A stretch of DNA of 64,000 nucleotides. Origin: an uncultured Dokdonia sp. GTDB lineage: Bacteria; Bacteroidota; Bacteroidia; Flavobacteriales; Flavobacteriaceae. The stretch is from contig NZ_CANMDS010000004.1 of assembly GCF_947496725.1 (NCBI RefSeq), forward strand, positions 1 to 64,000, in the 5' to 3' direction. Both the position numbers and the translations under genes were made by a program. This document shows, piece after piece, positions 25,272 to 34,101 of the stretch (within the stretch, counting starts at the first letter, position 1; every line of letters begins with the position of its first letter). A model generated the notes under the pieces. It was not told where the DNA came from and did not search any database. It saw nothing but the letters and a program-made list of their open reading frames with translations.

Positions 25272-26708
25272 TTAACAATCTGACATTGCAACATTTATCG
25301 CAAGGCCACCTTCTGAGGTTTCTTTGTATTTTGTATTCATATCTTGTGCTGTTTGCCACATCGTCTCTATGACTTTATCTAGTGGGACTTTGGCATTTGC
25401 AGCATCTGCATCTAGTGCCATCTCACAGGCATTAATTGCTTTTATAGCTCCCATTGCATTACGCTCTATACAAGGTATCTGTACAAGACCGCCTATAGGG
25501 TCACAGGTAAGACCTAAGTGATGTTCCATTGCAATCTCTGCAGCCATAAGAACTTGCTCTGGAGTACCGCCCATAAGCTCTGTAAGACCCGCTGCTGCCA
25601 TAGCACTAGAGACTCCTATTTCTGCTTGACATCCACCCATTGCGGCAGAGATGGTTGCTCCTTTTTTAAAGAGGCTGCCTACCTCTCCAGCTACAAGTAA
25701 GAACCTTTTAATATCTTCAAAATTTGCATCGTGATTTTCTATAACGATGTAGTACATAAGCACAGATGGGATTACGCCTGCACTCCCGTTAGTAGGAGCG
25801 GTCACGACACGTCCTAGAGATGCATTTACCTCATTTACTGCCAGAGCAAAGCAGGATACCCATTTTAATATTTCGCGAAAGCGTACTTCTTGCCCACGTA
25901 TAGCTTCTATCCACTCGTACTTATCTGTGTATGTTGTGTTTTTTTGTAAGCGTAAGTGCGTGTCAAAAGCGCGTCTTCTCACATTGAGACCACCCGGGAG
26001 CGTTCCCTCAGTGTGACAGCCTGTGTACATAGAGTCAAGCATTACATCCCAAATCTGTCTAAAACGCTCATCAATCTCCTCTTGAGTATTGAGGTACAAT
26101 TCATTTTCTAAAATAATTTCAGAAATGGACTTGCCTTCTTGCTTACAGAATTTAAGTAATTCGGTTGCTTTTTCTATAGGCCTAGGGAAACATTCAAAGG
26201 CTATCTTCTTGCGCTGTGCTCTCTTTCTTTCTTTTTGAATTACAAAACCACCGCCTATGGAGTAGTACACCTCTCTTACTTTTTTGCCGTTTGTAAGTGT
26301 TGCTGTAAAGCGTATTCCGTTAGGGTGAAAAGGGAGAAATTTTCTATTAAAAATAATATCCTCTTCTGGGTCAAAACTAAAGGTGAGTGACCCATCTAGC
26401 TCTAACCTTCTAAAGAGTTTTATGTGTTCTACCGTAGTCGGGATGTCTTCTATACTGCAGGTCGTAGGGTCTGCACCCGTAAGTCCCATAATAACGGCAA
26501 CATCTGTGGCGTGCCCCTTACCGGTGAGAGATAATGAGCCGTAGAGGTCTACTTTTAAACTCTCCATAAGCTCAAAGTTACCTTTGGTCTTAAGTTTTTC
26601 AATAAATCTAATGGCCGCTCTCCACGGTCCTAGCGTATGAGAACTAGAAGGTCCCACACCTATTTTAAGCATATCAAAAACAGAAATAGCCTCTATTTGC
26701 TTGTTCAT
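25272..26708 (-). CDS. sdaA: L-serine dehydratase (iron-sulphur, single chain)
   Basis: A 478-residue enzyme deaminating L-serine to pyruvate with a [4Fe-4S] cluster. The beta domain is N-terminal (GPSSSHTLGPW at residues 17-27) and the alpha domain C-terminal, with APTNGSAGVIPSVL, MGGCQAEIGVSSAMAAAG and CDPIGGLVQIPCIERN holding the cluster cysteines. This is the fused one-chain form. The VRFREI stretch is encoded by a 2-mismatch relic of the dispersed palindrome at 25869. The start overlaps the upstream GNAT gene by 4 nt (ATGA). Confidence 0.94.
   Translation of the reverse strand: MNKQIEAISVFDMLKIGVGPSSSHTLGPWRAAIRFIEKLKTKGNFELMESLKVDLYGSLSLTGKGHATDVAVIMGLTGADPTTCSIEDIPTTVEHIKLFRRLELDGSLTFSFDPEEDIIFNRKFLPFHPNGIRFTATLTNGKKVREVYYSIGGGFVIQKERKRAQRKKIAFECFPRPIEKATELLKFCKQEGKSISEIILENELYLNTQEEIDERFRQIWDVMLDSMYTGCHTEGTLPGGLNVRRRAFDTHLRLQKNTTYTDKYEWIEAIRGQEVRFREILKWVSCFALAVNEVNASLGRVVTAPTNGSAGVIPSVLMYYIVIENHDANFEDIKRFLLVAGEVGSLFKKGATISAAMGGCQAEIGVSSAMAAAGLTELMGGTPEQVLMAAEIAMEHHLGLTCDPIGGLVQIPCIERNAMGAIKAINACEMALDADAANAKVPLDKVIETMWQTAQDMNTKYKETSEGGLAINVAMSDC
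25869..25882. repeat. Degenerate dispersed palindrome in sdaA
   Basis: TATTTCGCGAAAGC differs from the core at the first two positions. It is the only near copy read in the third frame (Phe-Arg-Glu). Confidence 0.6.
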
Positions 26709-27214
26709 AGATCAAGTCGCATTATATAATCGGTTTGAATCTCTGCAATCATATCATAATCGTGAGTGCCTACTATCTTAAAACCGTGTCTTTTATAAAA
26801 TTTTATGGCCTCTGGATTTTCTTCCCAAACGCCCAGCCAAATGTAGTTTTTTTCTAACTCCTTTGCTTTAGAAATCGAAAATTCTATAAGCTCGCTTCCG
26901 TAGCCTTTTCCTAAGTAGGGGATATCTATGTAGATACGTTCTACTTCTAATCCATTTTCTTCTTGAAATTCTGTTTGGACGTTACCTGTATTGAGTTTTA
27001 AATAGCCTAGAATTTCCTCTTGGTCTTTGTAAAAATACCAGTATGAATCTGGGTTAGATAGTTGTTTGTTGAGGTTCGCTTTCGCGAAAGCGTCTTCATA
27101 ATACCTCTCAATCACACCAGGTGCATTTTTTGAAGCAAAAGCTGCCGAGTATGTGCGTATAGCAAGATCACGTAGGGTAGCAAGATCGTTTAATGTGATA
27201 GGAGTGAGACGCAT
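26705..27214 (-). CDS. GNAT-family N-acetyltransferase
   Basis: A 169-residue GNAT protein. The acetyl-CoA-binding segment reads VERIYIDIPYLGKGYGSELIEFSI, with the RxxGxG/A-type loop relaxed to YLGKGYG. WLGVWEENPEAIKFYKRHGF is the typical C-terminal block of this subgroup. The acceptor is unknown. Residues 42-46 (AFAKA) are encoded by a dispersed palindrome. It overlaps sdaA by 4 nt and follows a CPBP-type gene by 6 nt, so the three form one unit. Confidence 0.88.
   Translation of the reverse strand: MRLTPITLNDLATLRDLAIRTYSAAFASKNAPGVIERYYEDAFAKANLNKQLSNPDSYWYFYKDQEEILGYLKLNTGNVQTEFQEENGLEVERIYIDIPYLGKGYGSELIEFSISKAKELEKNYIWLGVWEENPEAIKFYKRHGFKIVGTHDYDMIAEIQTDYIMRLDL
27078..27091. repeat. 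Dispersed palindrome in a GNAT gene (AFAKA frame)
   Basis: A perfect 14-bp copy, read Ala-Phe-Ala-Lys-Ala at residues 42-46. Confidence 0.95.
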
Positions 27215-27220
27215 ACTGAT

Positions 27221-27745
27221 CTAGCTTGTTGTGGTGCGAGAAATAATTAAAATAATGATTACAAAACCGTTATTCATCGCGTGAAGTCCCATAGGCCAAA
27301 CGATGTTTTCATTTTTGATTTTAAGTAATCCCATCATAAATCCTGAAATTATTCTAGGTATAATAAGCGCAATAAGCGCTGCATTAAGGACAAAGGTGTC
27401 TACATAATTATTAATATGTACCATACCAAAAAGTAGCGAACTCACAACAAGAACAACCGTAGAATGTCCTGATAAGAAGTTGCGTATTTTGAGGGTGCTT
27501 TGCTCGGATATAAGCTGTTTAAGAATCGTAAACACGGTAAATAAGAATACGGCTATAAACCCAAGTTTTACAGCCCAATGCACATCTGTAGGTATAAATT
27601 TATTTGAGTAAAAAAGTGGCCAGGAGCATAAAAGCAATATCACATCTGCGTGAGAAGGTTTTATAAGCGTGCGGAACATCATCTCCTCGATAATGGGAGC
27701 AAATATTACCGCGAGTACAAATAACTTAAGCGGGTTGTCTTGCAA
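27221..27745 (-). CDS. CPBP-family intramembrane protease-like protein, start uncertain
   Basis: A membrane protein with the CPBP (ABI/Rce1) glutamate pair in FAPIIEEMMFRTL and the later FGMVHINNY and GLHAMNNGF histidine/asparagine motifs. These are the catalytic positions of Type II CAAX-type proteases. From TTG 27745 it has 174 residues. However, the frame stays open upstream to 27892, after a TAG at 27893-27895, and encodes a plausible extra transmembrane helix (YLYLWALYIVFFIAFGIV). That segment has no ATG, GTG or TTG. The gene may use a rare start, have lost its start, or be mis-sequenced here. Confidence 0.65.
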   Translation of the reverse strand: MQDNPLKLFVLAVIFAPIIEEMMFRTLIKPSHADVILLLCSWPLFYSNKFIPTDVHWAVKLGFIAVFLFTVFTILKQLISEQSTLKIRNFLSGHSTVVLVVSSLLFGMVHINNYVDTFVLNAALIALIIPRIISGFMMGLLKIKNENIVWPMGLHAMNNGFVIIILIISRTTTS

Positions 27746-27932
27746 GAGTTCCTTTAAGAAACTTTGCTCATATTGCTCTTCAAATAGGTCTGGAAACTGA
27801 GTTTTTACAATGCCAAATGCAATGAAAAATACGATGTATAACGCCCAGAGATAGAGGTAATACCTTACGAGATTTGAGGTCTTATTGATAAGCTAGTTTT
27901 TGAGTAAAGTGATTTTTATTGAGAGAATAAAG

Positions 27933-28955
27933 TTACTCAATACTTCGCACTTTTTGCTCCCATTTCCAAGCGCTTGCTAGCATATCATCTAGACTACTTT
28001 TTGCAGTCCAGCCTAGCTCTTGATTTGCTAGTGTGGTATCTGCATATGCGGCAACTACGTCACCAGGTCTTCTAGCTACAATTTTGTAATTTAATTTTTT
28101 ACCAGAAACGTTTTCAAAAGAAGTGATAACATCCATCACAGAGCTACCGGTACCAGTACCTATATTAAAGACCTCGTAGTTAGATTTATTCTTGTTATTG
28201 AGTAAGCGCTCCAGAGCTACGACGTGCGCTTTTGCTAGATCTACTACGTGTATATAATCGCGTATGGCTGTGCCGTCTGGAGTAGGGTAGTCGTTGCCAT
28301 AAACAGATAGCTCTTCTCTAAGTCCTATAGCCGTCTGAGTGATATAGGGAACAAGATTTGCTGGTACGCCCAGCGGTAATTCACCTATATGTGCAGAAGG
28401 ATGCGCTCCTATGGGATTAAAGTATCTTAATGCTATCGCCTTTAGTTCTGGCATTATTGAGCAGGTATCTCTTATAATCTCTTCACCTATCTGCTTTGTA
28501 TTTCCATATGGAGAGGCTGCTGGTTTAACGGGTGCGCTTTCGGTTATAGGTAACTCGTCTGCCTGCCCATAAACGGTACACGAAGAGCTGAAAATGAATG
28601 TAGGAAGCTCAAGTTTTTTAAGTTGTTGTAGTATGTATGTAAGTGTCCCTATATTATTTTCATAATACAGAAGCGGGTTTTTTACACTCTCACCCACCGC
28701 CTTTGAAGCGGCAAAATGAATTACTCCACCTATATCTGTGTGTTTATTGAAAAAATCTTCAACAAGCTTTTTCTCACGTAGGTCAAAAATTTCTAAAGCT
28801 GGCTCTATACCAGTTATAGCAGTTATACCCGCAAGCACCTCTTGAGAAGCATTAGAACAGTCGTCTATAATAATAACATCGTAGCCTTTAGCTTGTAGCT
28901 CTACAACGGTATGAGAACCTATAAACCCTAATCCGCCGGTGACTAATATTTTCAT
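27933..28955 (-). CDS. galE: UDP-glucose 4-epimerase
   Basis: A 340-residue extended SDR enzyme interconverting UDP-glucose and UDP-galactose. The NAD motif is TGGLGFIGSHT, and catalysis uses the SSSCTVYG serine region and YGNTK (Tyr-x3-Lys). RYFNPIGAHPSAHIGE is the typical substrate block of GalE. A sodium/solute symporter gene lies upstream on the same strand with a dispersed palindrome in the gap, so a role in sugar use is plausible but not proven. Confidence 0.95.
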   Translation of the reverse strand: MKILVTGGLGFIGSHTVVELQAKGYDVIIIDDCSNASQEVLAGITAITGIEPALEIFDLREKKLVEDFFNKHTDIGGVIHFAASKAVGESVKNPLLYYENNIGTLTYILQQLKKLELPTFIFSSSCTVYGQADELPITESAPVKPAASPYGNTKQIGEEIIRDTCSIMPELKAIALRYFNPIGAHPSAHIGELPLGVPANLVPYITQTAIGLREELSVYGNDYPTPDGTAIRDYIHVVDLAKAHVVALERLLNNKNKSNYEVFNIGTGTGSSVMDVITSFENVSGKKLNYKIVARRPGDVVAAYADTTLANQELGWTAKSSLDDMLASAWKWEQKVRSIE

Positions 28956-28976
28956 AGTGGTGCGTGTTCTTTTTTT

Positions 28977-28990
28977 GCTTTCGCGAAAGC
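28977..28990. repeat. Dispersed palindrome, intergenic symporter - galE
   Basis: A perfect copy in the 50-nt gap between the symporter stop and the galE start, both minus strand. Confidence 0.95.
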
Positions 28991-29005
28991 GTACTCAACC
29001 CTTTT

Positions 29006-30649
29006 TTAAAAAATGAAATACGTGCTCAATACAAGTAACACGATACAAAGACCTACAATCCAAGCATATTTCCAAGGTGTTGTGTCTATAGCTTCTGTTT
29101 GTTTTGGGACGTAGATATCTTGTTTTGGCTTTATCATACCTACAACTACCATTATAAGAATATTTACTACAAATAGAATACCCATCACGTGTAAAAAGTG
29201 AGGAAAAGCCTCTGCTTCTATAATTGCTAATTCTCCAGCGTCTGTAATTCCATTTGCAGCAGCTTCGGTAAGAGCATTTTCTTGAAAGATAGGGCGGAGG
29301 TACATACTTATTAAGTACATAATCACTCCTGCAATCATCACGATTTTTGCTCCTATTGCTGGCACTCGTTTACTCACAATACCTACTAATACTACAGAAA
29401 GTATAGGTACACTTAAACTACCTAGTGCTTGTTGTATATAATCAAATAATCCATCTGGCGCGTTTGCAATAAAAGGAGCTATAATCATAGCTACAATCGC
29501 AAGACCAAGTCCAAATATTTTACCTGCTTTTACCGCTTTATGCTCTGATGCGTCGCGATTAAAAAACTTCTTGTATAAGTCAAAACCAAACAGTGTAGCA
29601 CTACTATTTAATAAGCTATTAAATGAGCTTAATACCGCTCCAAAAAGTACGGCTGCAAAGAAGCCTACTAGGGCAGGTGGTAATACTTCTTTTACAAGAA
29701 CAGGGTACGCCTTATCTGCAGATTCTAAGTTTTCACCAAAAAGGTGCCACGCAATAATACCTGGCAGTACTACTATCACAGGTATTAAGAACTTTACAAA
29801 TGCTGCGAGCATCATCCCTTTTTGCCCTTCTTTAAGGCTCTTTGCGCCAAAAACACGTTGCAAAATCGCTTGGTTAGTACCCCAGTAATAAATCTGAGCA
29901 ATCATCATCCCAGTAAAAATAGTTCCAAAAGGAATAGAAGAGGTTACATCACCTGTTACATCAAATTTATCTTGATTTTCTGTCCATAGCTCGTTGAGTC
30001 CATCACCTACATTACCGTCACCTATAAGCTTAAGTCCAAAATAAGGGATTAACAAACCACCTATCAAGAGGCCTATTGCATTTACAAGGTCAGATACGGC
30101 TACAGCTTTAAGCCCTCCAAATATGGCATAAACAATACCTATAAGCCCTATGGTCCATACACATACCATTATGGTAGCAGCGTCAGACAGGCCTAGTAAT
30201 TCTGGTAAGTCAAACATTGTACTAAATGCGATAGACCCAGAGTAGAGTATAGTAGGAAGGAGAACTACCCCAAAGGCTAGTAAGAATAAGATCGAGAGTA
30301 TGGCTTTTGTGTTTTCGTCAAAGCGTTCTTCTATAAATTCTGGTATCGTCGTGATACCTTTGTGCATATATTTTGGTAAAAAATAAACAGCCGTTACAAC
30401 CATCGCAATGGCTGCTAGCGTCTCCCAGGCCATTACTAAGATACCCTCAGAAAATGCTTGACCATTGAGACCTACTATTTGCTCTGCAGAGAGGTTTGTA
30501 AGTAGTAAAGACCCTGCTATGGTAAGTGCTCCTAAGCTTCTTCCTCCCAGGTAGTATCCGTCTGCACTTTTTTCGTCTGTGCCGCGGGTTTTCCACCAGG
30601 CGTATCCTGCTACTAGCAATGTAAATCCAAGAAATGAAATGAGTCCCAT
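29006..30649 (-). CDS. Sodium/solute symporter (SSS family)
   Basis: A 547-residue inner-membrane transporter with about 14 transmembrane helices. SLLLTNLSAEQIVGLNG in the second helix and the block GGLKAVAVSDLVNAIGL are SSS signatures, as is FGAVLSSFNSLLNSSATLFGFDLY, which contains the sodium-binding Ser/Ser pair. Overall it resembles SGLT-type sugar symporters (vSGLT, YidK). Its neighbour galE would suit galactose, but the substrate is not determined. The gene precedes galE on the same strand. Confidence 0.88.
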   Translation of the reverse strand: MGLISFLGFTLLVAGYAWWKTRGTDEKSADGYYLGGRSLGALTIAGSLLLTNLSAEQIVGLNGQAFSEGILVMAWETLAAIAMVVTAVYFLPKYMHKGITTIPEFIEERFDENTKAILSILFLLAFGVVLLPTILYSGSIAFSTMFDLPELLGLSDAATIMVCVWTIGLIGIVYAIFGGLKAVAVSDLVNAIGLLIGGLLIPYFGLKLIGDGNVGDGLNELWTENQDKFDVTGDVTSSIPFGTIFTGMMIAQIYYWGTNQAILQRVFGAKSLKEGQKGMMLAAFVKFLIPVIVVLPGIIAWHLFGENLESADKAYPVLVKEVLPPALVGFFAAVLFGAVLSSFNSLLNSSATLFGFDLYKKFFNRDASEHKAVKAGKIFGLGLAIVAMIIAPFIANAPDGLFDYIQQALGSLSVPILSVVLVGIVSKRVPAIGAKIVMIAGVIMYLISMYLRPIFQENALTEAAANGITDAGELAIIEAEAFPHFLHVMGILFVVNILIMVVVGMIKPKQDIYVPKQTEAIDTTPWKYAWIVGLCIVLLVLSTYFIF

Positions 30650-30755
30650 ATGGTTAAATATTTATTAGTCTAGGGTCTAAAATATGACTTTTTAATAGAA
30701 TACTAGCACTTCTATTGCGAACCTTGTTACTATAACGTTTGCGTGTTTTTATTAC

Positions 30756-30769
30756 GCTTTCGCGAAAGC
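30756..30769. repeat. Dispersed palindrome, intergenic glpK-glpD fusion - symporter
   Basis: A perfect copy in the 182-nt gap between two minus-strand genes, with a TTA flank on the left only. Confidence 0.95.
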
Positions 30770-30831
30770 GGTCTCCTCACCATCTGTATAATTCTCATTA
30801 TGAATAGTTCGTAACGATGAGGTGCAGTTTT

Positions 30832-33800
30832 TTACTCAAACTCACTTTCATAATAAGCACTTGCATCTTGTAGTAAGAGATCGAGGTACTGGTTTTCTTT
30901 TGCCACACGAGCTTCGTCCCACCCTAGGTATAGGATCATATCTTCTTGTACAAGATCACGATAAAGATGCACAGAATGGATGTCAAAGTAGAGTCTACCC
31001 GTACGCCTCACAAAAAAGTCCGAAAGGCTGTTAGTCATCTCGTGGTGTACACTGTACCATACCTCTGCTCTTAAAAGTCGCTCTTCTGGATTGTCATTTA
31101 AGAAGTAACTCATCTTTGAGATTATGGTATCACTTTGCTTACCATAAGTGGTGGCGAGGTACCAACTCTGGTAGGAGTCTATGATACCCGCTGTCTCAAG
31201 TTGTTTTGCAATAGTGACTTGGTAAGCGTCTACCTCTTCGGTATTTGATAATGGAGTAGCAGTGAGGGGTATCTTATCTGTATACGAGGTGACGAGGTGA
31301 CTTTTTTTCTTTTCTGGGATATCTTTAAGTACTCTATCTATTACACGTTGCGCCATCTTGCGGTATCCCGTAAGCTTACCACCAGCTATAGATATAAGAC
31401 CCGTGTCTGAAACAAAAATCTCATCCTTTCTACTTAACTCAGATGGGTCTTTGCCATCTTCGTGTATAAGAGGGCGTAAGCCTGCCCAGTTTGACTCAAT
31501 GTCATCTATTTTGAGTTGCAGGTCTGGAAACATATTATTTGTAGCGTCTAGTAAATATGTAGCGTCTGCCTGTGTAGCAACCACTCTATTGAGATTGCCA
31601 CTGTAATTTGTGTCTGTAGTACCTACATAGGTTGACCTGCCACGTGGAATGGCAAAAATCATACGTCCATCTGGCACGTCAAAATAGATAGACTGTGTAA
31701 GCGGGAAACGCTCTCTAGAGAAAACGATATGTACTCCTTTTGTAAGGTGTAGGTGCTTACTGTTCATAGAGTGATCTTTTTTTCTTAATAGATCTACCCA
31801 GGGACCTGCCGCAGAGACATAGTTTTGTGCTTTAAGTTTAAATGACTTATCGTTATTGTGATCATAGCAGTGTAGGCTTTTGATTTTACCTTTTGCATCA
31901 TACTTAAAAGAGGTCATCTCACAATAATTAATTATGGTGGCACCAAAGCTTGCAGCTTTCTTAAGAAGTTCTACCGTAAGACGCGCATCATCTGTGCGAT
32001 ACTCTGCATAGTAACCACCACCTATGAGATCTTTGGTATTAAGTAAGGGTTCTCGTGATGCAGTCTCTTCTGCGCTTAACATTTTGCGTTTATCATCTCC
32101 CTCTACATTTGCAAGAAAATCATATACTTTAAGCCCTATTGCGGTCATCATCTTACCGTAAGTTCCTCCTTCTATGAGTGGTAATAACATCTTTTCTGGA
32201 ACTACGAGGTGAGGGGCAAGAGTGTGCACAATAGCACGCTCACTACCTGATTCTTTTACAAGGCCTATTTCCATTTGTTTTAGGTAGCGCAAGCCGCCGT
32301 GTATGAGCTTTGTAGATTTATTACTTGTTCCTGATGCAAAATCATTTTTTTCTATAAGGCATACTTTCATCCCTCGTGAGGATGCGTCTAGTGCAATACC
32401 AGCCCCGGTAACGCCACCACCTATGATGATGAGGTCAAATTTTTCTTGCTGCGCTCGTTGTAATTGTCTTTGCCTATCAAGTACAGAAAACCTAAGTGGT
32501 GTGTCTTCTTGTGTAGCTAGCATTTGGTTTGTAGTGCTCTTTGTTCTTGCGACAGCATTTTTCCAACCGGTATATATTTTTGATCGCTCATATTGAGTGA
32601 TTTTAGGTTCAAAGATGGTGTCTACTTGGCGTATCTTGACAATGTCTTTTTTGTTCCAAATACCAGACTGTATGCCTGCAAGAAAGGCTGCGCCTAGCGC
32701 TGTTACTTCGAGCATTTTTGGGCGGTCTACTTGTACGTTAAGTAAGTCAGACTGAAACTGCATTAGGTAATTATTTGCCGTAGCTCCCCCATCTACTCTA
32801 AGGGTTTTCATTTGCTTGCCAGAGTCTTCTATCATTGCATCAAGTACATCTCTAGTTTGATATGCAATGGCATCTACAGTAGCCTTTATAATATCATTTT
32901 TTGTGGAGTCTAGTGTGAGACCATATATGGCTCCCTTTGCGTCCATATCCCAGTGCGGAGCGCCTAGCCCTGCAAATGCGGGTACGAGGTAGAGATCATC
33001 TGTAGCTGGGGTGTTTACACAGATGCTTTCTGTGTCTTGAGCGTGGTCTATAACATCTAGTTTATCACGTAACCACTGTACAGAAGCACCTCCAGCAAAG
33101 ATGGATCCCTCTAGTGCATATTTTACTTTGCCATCCGGTAAACTTGCACAGAGGGTAGTGAGTAATCCATTTTTAGATTTAAATGGTTTCTTTCCCGTAT
33201 TCATAAGGACAAAACAACCGGTACCGTAAGTATTTTTTGCCACACCAGATTTGTACCCTCCTTGACCAAAAAGAGAGGCCTGCTGGTCTCCAGCAACACC
33301 ACTTATAGGAATACTCGTACCATCTATTGTAATCTCGCCAAAATGTGATGCAGAGTTCTTTACCTGTGGTAACATTGAGGTAGGTATGGTAAGTGCATCA
33401 AGTAGTTTTTTATCCCACTCTAGATTTATAATATTGTAGAGCATCGTGCGGCTCGCGTTAGAGTGATCTGTAGCGTGTACCTTGCCATTTGTGAACTTCC
33501 AAATAAGCCAGGTGTCTATGGTTCCAAAAAGGAGGTCACCTTGTGCTGCTTTATTAGACGCGTTTGGTACGTTGTCTAAAATCCATTTTACCTTTGTGCC
33601 AGAAAAGTAAGAGTCTATGATGAGCCCAGTATTCTTACGCACATACTCGTCTAGGTTTTTTGATTTGAGTTGCTCACATATAGTTTTTGTACGCTTGTCT
33701 AGCCAAACGATAGCATTATAAACAGGTTCTCCAGTATTTTTATCCCAGACTACGGTGGTCTCTCGCTGGTTTGTGATACCTATAGCAGCAATTTCTTCCG

Positions 33801-34011
33801 CACTAATATCAGAAGTTGATATGACTTCTTTAAACACAGCTTTTTGGGCTTCATAAATTTCAAGAGGGTCGTGTTCAACCCAGCCGTGTTGTGGGTAGTG
33901 TTGTTTGAGTTCTCTTTGAGCAATATTCTTTATAGTACCCTTATTGTCAAAAATGATAGCTCGTGTGCTGGTGGTACCTTGGTCAAAGGCAACAATATAT
34001 TTCTTATCCAT
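30832..34011 (-). CDS. Glycerol kinase / glycerol-3-phosphate dehydrogenase fusion
   Basis: One uninterrupted 1059-residue frame encodes two complete enzymes. Residues 1 to about 495 are glycerol kinase: FDQGTTSTRAIIFD, NAIVWLDKRT, GVAGDQQASLFGQ and RVDGGATANNYLMQFQSD. After a linker of about 30 residues, from about 530 on, comes FAD-dependent glycerol-3-phosphate dehydrogenase: DLIIIGGGVTGAGIALDASSRG, KLIHGGLRYLKQ and the C-terminal DUF-type domain. The product would turn glycerol into dihydroxyacetone phosphate. No stop is seen at the junction. An internal ATG at 32523 (in the linker) could also give a separate 563-residue dehydrogenase. No glpF is adjacent. Confidence 0.93.
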   Translation of the reverse strand: MDKKYIVAFDQGTTSTRAIIFDNKGTIKNIAQRELKQHYPQHGWVEHDPLEIYEAQKAVFKEVISTSDISAEEIAAIGITNQRETTVVWDKNTGEPVYNAIVWLDKRTKTICEQLKSKNLDEYVRKNTGLIIDSYFSGTKVKWILDNVPNASNKAAQGDLLFGTIDTWLIWKFTNGKVHATDHSNASRTMLYNIINLEWDKKLLDALTIPTSMLPQVKNSASHFGEITIDGTSIPISGVAGDQQASLFGQGGYKSGVAKNTYGTGCFVLMNTGKKPFKSKNGLLTTLCASLPDGKVKYALEGSIFAGGASVQWLRDKLDVIDHAQDTESICVNTPATDDLYLVPAFAGLGAPHWDMDAKGAIYGLTLDSTKNDIIKATVDAIAYQTRDVLDAMIEDSGKQMKTLRVDGGATANNYLMQFQSDLLNVQVDRPKMLEVTALGAAFLAGIQSGIWNKKDIVKIRQVDTIFEPKITQYERSKIYTGWKNAVARTKSTTNQMLATQEDTPLRFSVLDRQRQLQRAQQEKFDLIIIGGGVTGAGIALDASSRGMKVCLIEKNDFASGTSNKSTKLIHGGLRYLKQMEIGLVKESGSERAIVHTLAPHLVVPEKMLLPLIEGGTYGKMMTAIGLKVYDFLANVEGDDKRKMLSAEETASREPLLNTKDLIGGGYYAEYRTDDARLTVELLKKAASFGATIINYCEMTSFKYDAKGKIKSLHCYDHNNDKSFKLKAQNYVSAAGPWVDLLRKKDHSMNSKHLHLTKGVHIVFSRERFPLTQSIYFDVPDGRMIFAIPRGRSTYVGTTDTNYSGNLNRVVATQADATYLLDATNNMFPDLQLKIDDIESNWAGLRPLIHEDGKDPSELSRKDEIFVSDTGLISIAGGKLTGYRKMAQRVIDRVLKDIPEKKKSHLVTSYTDKIPLTATPLSNTEEVDAYQVTIAKQLETAGIIDSYQSWYLATTYGKQSDTIISKMSYFLNDNPEERLLRAEVWYSVHHEMTNSLSDFFVRRTGRLYFDIHSVHLYRDLVQEDMILYLGWDEARVAKENQYLDLLLQDASAYYESEFE

Positions 34012-34101
34012 ACTTTAAAAACCTTACGTGTACGTGGCTTTTAAAGTTAAGGTATTAACGGCAGTTCTTAAAACATCACAGCCTTATGTATAAAGCAATA
34101 G

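Noticed and set aside
30832-34011. Two separate genes glpK and glpD instead of a fusion
   Set aside because: I read the junction around 32500-32600 and found no stop codon or frame change; an internal start remains possible and is noted.
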